Assembly: GCA_031178805.1 (NCBI GenBank)
Contig: JAPSIJ010000051.1
Coordinates: forward strand, 1-11,076
Source: Cellulomonas sp.
GTDB taxonomy: Bacteria; Actinomycetota; Actinomycetes; Actinomycetales; Cellulomonadaceae
Reading direction: 5' to 3'
DNA length: 11,076 nucleotides
A model generated the notes under the pieces. It saw nothing but the letters and a program-made list of their open reading frames with translations, searched no databases and was not told the DNA's origin. Within the stretch, counting starts at the first letter, position 1; every line of letters starts with the position of its first letter. The translations under genes and the position numbers were made by a program. Below are positions 7,696-11,076 of the stretch, piece after piece.

Positions 7696-10392
7696 TCACA
7701 CCGGTTCGATCCCGAGCCAGTTGAGGTTCCACTCCGGGCGGTCGACCTGCACCCGGATCCGCTGGACCCCGGCGCCGAGCAGCACGGTGGTCGTGACGTC
7801 CGTCCAGCTCTGCCACGCGCCCGTGGCCGGGACGGAGACCGGCGGGGTCGACGTCGGCGAGAGCCCGAGGCGGCGATCGGGGCGGCGGACGACGACGCGG
7901 AATGCGCCGGGTGAGCCACCCGGACTCGCGACGCGAAGCGTGACGCGGTACGCCCCCGCCGAGGGGGCGACGACGTCGTACTCGAGGAAGTCCCCGGGGT
8001 CGGTCCAGCCCATGTTGACGCCGCCGCCGTCGTCGGTGGTGGACTCCGACTCGACGCCGCCCATCTGCACGTAGCCCTCCGCCTGGATCGTGCTCGGCGC
8101 GGTGGGCGTCGCGCGTGGCGCCGAGGCGGCTCGCAGGACGTCCTGCAACCGCGTGTTGGGGACGAAGCCGGAGGTGGCGAAGCGTGCCCACGCGGCGGCG
8201 ATCGTCTCGGGCGTGCCGTCGGCGAGGTCGGGAACCGGGCTGGCGTTGTCCTGGAAGAGGCCCCAGTGCCCACCGACCCGCACCTTGTACGTCCAGGTGC
8301 TCCACGCGGCGTGGATCTCGTTCAGCCCGGTCAACCACCGGTGGTAGAGGTCGTCGAACTCCCCCATGTGGAACTCCCCCGCGTACACCGGCACCTGCCA
8401 GAGCGCGCGGTACTGCGAGAGCCGGGCCAGCTCCTCGTCGACGAACTGCTTCATCGCCGCGTGGTCGTGCGTCGCCCAGGACCGGTAGTGGTGCGTCTGG
8501 TACATCACGTTGGTCCACCCGTAGTCGGACGGCGGGAGGGCGTTCTCCCACGTGTAGAACGCAGCCACGACGATGACGTGCTCCGGGTCGATCGCGCGGA
8601 CGGCGTCGTAGAGCCGGTCGTACAGGTCGAACTTCAGCCGGGTCTGCTCCGAGGACTCCCCCTCACCCATGGTGACGAGCGGCTCGTTGAGCAGGTCGTA
8701 GGCCGCGACGGTCGGTTCCCCGACGTACCGGGCGGCGATGCGCTGCCAGATGCGGACGGTGCGCTCCTGCAGGTCGGCGTCGGACCACAGCGCGTTGGAC
8801 CCGGCTCGACCGCAGGAGTGCCACGGGCACGCGCCTCCCGGTGCCCCGTGCAGATCGAGGACGACGTAGATCCCCCGCTCTTCGGCCTCGGCCAGGAGCC
8901 AGTCCAGGCGCCGGAAGGCCTCCTCGTCGGGACGCATCGTCCCGTCCGGTCGCATGAGGACCTGCCAGTCGACGGGGACGCGCACCATGTTCAGGCCCAG
9001 CCCGCGGATGACGTCGAGGTCCGACCCCTGGAGCCACGCGTCCTGGTAGCCGGCGATCAGCGAGTCGGCCACCGCGGTCCCGAAGCGCTCGGTGAGCACG
9101 CGGCGGGTGTTGTACTCGTCCGACACGTACGCGCGGAACTCGCTGATCGACCACCAGTGCCGGTCCGGGTCGGCTTCGGTGACGGCGATCCGGATGTAGC
9201 GGGCCCTCTGGTAGTCGGTGTGCACGGTCGTCCTCTGCCCGGCGCCGCGGCCCGACCCGACGTCCCACCACGACGTGCTGTCGTGCGACGCCCGCACGAC
9301 GAACCCGCGCGGGACGTCGCCGGTGCTCGAGCCCGCGTCGAAGGACACCTCGTCGAAGGTGCGCGCCTCCCCCAGGTCGACGGTGAAGGTCTGCCCGACC
9401 GTCTGCTCGTGACCGGTGGACCACCGGGTGGACGGGTCGCCGTCGAGCGCGCGTGCCGGCCAGTCCCCATGCTCCGTCGCGCTCGCCGACGCGGTCCACC
9501 CCGTGCGCGCGAGGGGCGCTTCACCGGCCGGTGACATCCACCCCTCCTGGAGCAGCCAGCCCCCGAGGTTGGTGCCCCGGAGGTCGACGACGTCCCCGGT
9601 GCCGCCGGCGTCCCGCAGGACCGTGCCCGACACCTTGAGCGACCGCTTCTCGGCGGTCGTCGACGACCCCGGGGGGTTCGCCGAGGGGTCCGGTGCGGGC
9701 ACCGGCTCATCGAGGTAGATGTCGCTCTCGATGATGACGACCCACCCGGAGGCCACGCCGGCGTGGCCGGCGGAAGCCACCCCGGACGCGGGGTCCGCCG
9801 GGTCGGCGACGAAGCCCCGCGGCCGGGCCTCGACCCGCACGCGCTCGGATCCCGCGGAGACGATCACCTGGTCGCGGTCCGGCCCGCTCAGGGTGACCTG
9901 GACGCCCGACGCGTGGCCGGCCCGCGGTGAGGCGGACGTCCCGTCCGGGCAGGACGCCGGGTCGCAGGCGTCGCCCGCCCGCGGCACCTGCGTGACCGTG
10001 AGATCGAGCAGGACACCGGTGGCGCCCTCCGGCACGTCGGGGACCGGCACCGTCGTCGTCGTGCCCGGCTCGAGCACGTCCGGCACGGTCAGCGGCTCCC
10101 CGGCCCGGGGCTCGACTCCGGCGTCGACATCGGCACCGGACGGGGCGACGTCCTGCGTCACCCGGCCGTGTCCGCGCGATTCCACCCGGCCCACGGACGC
10201 CGTCTGCGCGTCCTGCGGACCCGCACCCGCTGCTGCCGGACCACCGTCGGCGGCCGGCACGAGGGTGGCGCCCAGGCCCGCGAGGACGACGGTGGCGACG
10301 GTGGCGCGGGCGCGGGCGCCGGTCAGCCAGCGCCTCGACCGCGTGGACGGGGGCTCCCGGCGGTTGCGGGAGTCAGCGAGCGGTCGGTGCAT
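7696..10392 (-). CDS. Secreted glycoside hydrolase family 5 with nested discoidin domain and C-terminal CBM6
   Basis: This 898-residue exported enzyme is predicted to cleave a beta-linked polysaccharide. A long basic N-terminus with RSRRWLTG (18-25) and a hydrophobic core (about 29-48) gives a signal peptide, possibly Tat-type. Residues 100-196 form a beta-rich module (VPEGATGVLLDLTVT, then VIVSAGSERVRVEARPRGF) like modules common on secreted actinobacterial proteins. GH5 begins at about 254 (DLRGTNLGGWLLQEGW, 270-285), is interrupted by a discoidin/F5-8C domain (about 293-423) and resumes with DEYNTRR (425-431). Catalytic features are Arg471, DLHG (513-516), acid/base Glu570 in LLNEP, THHY (633-636), nucleophile Glu673 in AGEF and Trp700. 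A CBM6-like domain ends the protein (about 768-898; GDFLEYDV, WQSW, NLNWL). The NLGGWLL/DEY pattern resembles the exo-beta-1,3-glucanase branch of GH5, but cellulase or another glucanase is possible. The ATG at 10392 has AGGAGGA six bases upstream. Confidence 0.92.
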   Translation of the reverse strand: MHRPLADSRNRREPPSTRSRRWLTGARARATVATVVLAGLGATLVPAADGGPAAAGAGPQDAQTASVGRVESRGHGRVTQDVAPSGADVDAGVEPRAGEPLTVPDVLEPGTTTTVPVPDVPEGATGVLLDLTVTQVPRAGDACDPASCPDGTSASPRAGHASGVQVTLSGPDRDQVIVSAGSERVRVEARPRGFVADPADPASGVASAGHAGVASGWVVIIESDIYLDEPVPAPDPSANPPGSSTTAEKRSLKVSGTVLRDAGGTGDVVDLRGTNLGGWLLQEGWMSPAGEAPLARTGWTASASATEHGDWPARALDGDPSTRWSTGHEQTVGQTFTVDLGEARTFDEVSFDAGSSTGDVPRGFVVRASHDSTSWWDVGSGRGAGQRTTVHTDYQRARYIRIAVTEADPDRHWWSISEFRAYVSDEYNTRRVLTERFGTAVADSLIAGYQDAWLQGSDLDVIRGLGLNMVRVPVDWQVLMRPDGTMRPDEEAFRRLDWLLAEAEERGIYVVLDLHGAPGGACPWHSCGRAGSNALWSDADLQERTVRIWQRIAARYVGEPTVAAYDLLNEPLVTMGEGESSEQTRLKFDLYDRLYDAVRAIDPEHVIVVAAFYTWENALPPSDYGWTNVMYQTHHYRSWATHDHAAMKQFVDEELARLSQYRALWQVPVYAGEFHMGEFDDLYHRWLTGLNEIHAAWSTWTYKVRVGGHWGLFQDNASPVPDLADGTPETIAAAWARFATSGFVPNTRLQDVLRAASAPRATPTAPSTIQAEGYVQMGGVESESTTDDGGGVNMGWTDPGDFLEYDVVAPSAGAYRVTLRVASPGGSPGAFRVVVRRPDRRLGLSPTSTPPVSVPATGAWQSWTDVTTTVLLGAGVQRIRVQVDRPEWNLNWLGIEPV

Positions 10393-10398
10393 GGGTGG

Positions 10399-10405
10399 TC
10401 CTCCT
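10399..10405 (-). promoter_or_regulatory. Strong ribosome binding site of the glycoside hydrolase
   Basis: AGGAGGA on the minus strand, six bases before the ATG at 10392, matches the anti-Shine-Dalgarno sequence fully. It decides the start against the frame's upstream ATG at 10509. Confidence 0.8.
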
Positions 10406-10416
10406 GAGCGCAGCCG

Positions 10417-10449
10417 GCGGCGGCCGACGCACGACACGTCGGCCGCCGC
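10417..10449 (-). promoter_or_regulatory. Perfect 13-bp hairpin in the hydrolase leader
   Basis: Arms GCGGCGGCCGACG and CGTCGGCCGCCGC pair without mismatch around a seven-base loop. The stem ends about 11 bases before the ribosome binding site. There is no T-run on either side, so it is not a standard terminator. It may be a transcript-stability or translation-control structure, a factor-independent pause, or a DNA operator. Confidence 0.6.
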
Positions 10450-10494
10450 GTGCGCGACCTGAGGGGAACCCGGGTGTGACGAGGAAGGCGACGG

Positions 10495-10514
10495 GGGTGG
10501 TGCCGGCACCTCCC
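10495..10514. promoter_or_regulatory. Near-perfect 20-bp palindrome, candidate TetR-type operator
   Basis: The central 12 bases GGTGCCGGCACC are a perfect palindrome. The symmetry extends to 20 bases with a single mismatched T/T pair per arm. Size and symmetry suit a TetR-family dimer, and a TetR-family gene lies directly upstream. It is 103-122 bases before the hydrolase start. The pairing of regulator and site is inference. Confidence 0.4.
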
Positions 10515-10584
10515 GGCCGGTGCGACCGGGTGGACGCGGCTGCGCGGCCGACGCCGACCGGCAGCACCACGCGGTCGTCCCGCG

Positions 10585-11076
10585 TCAGCGGCTCCCCCGG
10601 CCGCCGAGCACCCCGGCCAGCAGGACCGCGACCACGGCCCGCGCGTCGTACCGCTCGTCCGTCTCCGCGCCGATGCAGAGGTTCCCGACGGCGCGCATCA
10701 GCTGGTAGGCGTCGAGGTCCTCGGCGGCCTCCCCCGCGGCGCGCGCGGCGTCGAGCAGCCGGTCGCACGCCGGGACCAGCCGGTCGACGAAGTACGCGTG
10801 CAGCGCCTCCAGGCCGGGGTCGTCCGAGCGCAGCGCGCCGGCCAGCCCGTGCTTGGTCACGAGGAAGTCGACGAACCGGTCCACCCAGGCGGTGAGGGCG
10901 GCCGACGGCGACGGCACGGAGGCCAGCAGGGCCGGACCCGCCGCGGCGAGCGCCTCGACCTGGTGCCGGTAGACGGCCACGACGAGGTCCGCGCGCGTCG
11001 GGAAGTGCCGGTAGATCGTCCCCACGCCGACGCCGGCCCGCGCGGCCACGTCGCGCACCGGGGCGTCCACGCCCGA
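10585..11076 (-). CDS. TetR-family transcriptional regulator, N-terminus beyond window
   Basis: The 163 visible residues are the main part of a TetR regulator whose gene starts beyond the right edge. The helix-turn-helix is clear near the edge: VRDVAARAGVGVGTIYRHFPTR, with the TIYRHF signature of the recognition helix, followed by ADLVVAVYRH. The rest is an all-helical ligand-binding and dimerisation domain ending in LLAGVLGGRGSR. A GTG at 11070 is an in-frame codon, but starting there would remove the first helix of the DNA-binding domain, so I treat the gene as partial. It lies 192 bases upstream of the glycoside hydrolase on the same strand. Local control of the hydrolase or autoregulation is possible. 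The ligand cannot be told from sequence. Confidence 0.9.
   Translation of the reverse strand, partial: SGVDAPVRDVAARAGVGVGTIYRHFPTRADLVVAVYRHQVEALAAAGPALLASVPSPSAALTAWVDRFVDFLVTKHGLAGALRSDDPGLEALHAYFVDRLVPACDRLLDAARAAGEAAEDLDAYQLMRAVGNLCIGAETDERYDARAVVAVLLAGVLGGRGSR

Noticed and set aside
7698..7713. A sequence like a tRNA T-arm (GGTTCGATCCC)
   Set aside because: It encodes the last residues of the hydrolase, and no acceptor stem or anticodon arm can be built around it.
8266..9534. A 422-residue plus-strand frame within the hydrolase
   Set aside because: It is antisense to intact GH5 and discoidin sequence and has no ribosome site or recognisable motif.
10393..10509. Upstream extension of the hydrolase frame
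   Set aside because: It would read through the hairpin and place residues before the signal peptide. The AGGAGGA at 10399-10405 supports the ATG at 10392.
10585..11070. A complete TetR gene starting at the GTG at 11070
   Set aside because: That start would remove the first helix of the DNA-binding domain, and the frame continues open to the window edge, so the gene is best treated as cut by the window.

Overview
The window is very GC-rich DNA with GTG starts and tightly overlapping genes. Its protein families are typical of a soil actinomycete: OmpR-type two-component proteins, a FtsX/MacB-type ABC exporter with a peptidoglycan-binding adaptor, secreted modular glycosidases and TetR regulators. 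My guess is a member of Geodermatophilaceae or a nearby order, but this rests on composition and protein style only; no marker gene is present.

Left part (152-3082, minus strand). Reading in the direction of transcription, a 356-residue membrane protein joins a VanZ-like domain to a VanY-like (peptidase M15) D,D-carboxypeptidase domain. An OmpR-family response regulator follows, then a sensor histidine kinase that overlaps it by four bases. VanZ, VanY and a regulator/sensor pair are also the accessory and regulatory parts of glycopeptide-resistance clusters, but no vanH, ligase or vanX gene is visible here.

Middle part (3321-6887, plus strand). This is a compact operon diverging from the VanZ-VanY gene: a small lipoprotein with an internally duplicated cysteine motif, a one-pass adaptor with a peptidoglycan-binding domain, a MacB-type ATPase and a MacB/FtsX-type permease. 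Junctions overlap by one or four bases, so the four genes are almost certainly co-expressed. The 238-bp divergent region holds a perfect 8+8 inverted repeat and a second set of repeats. The layout suggests a cell-envelope stress or peptide-antibiotic defence locus: the two-component system senses, the exporter removes the agent, and the VanZ-VanY protein alters the target. This functional reading is inference.

Right part (6888-11076, minus strand). A short uncharacterised protein (7066-7446) sits alone between two gene-free stretches with more A/T than the rest. Next comes a large secreted glycoside hydrolase family 5 enzyme (7696-10392), in which a discoidin (F5/8 type C) domain lies inside the catalytic domain and a CBM6-like domain ends the protein. 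Its upstream region contains a perfect 13-bp hairpin and a near-perfect 20-bp palindrome. A TetR-family regulator runs off the right edge upstream of it.

No tRNA, rRNA, CRISPR array or insertion sequence was seen.
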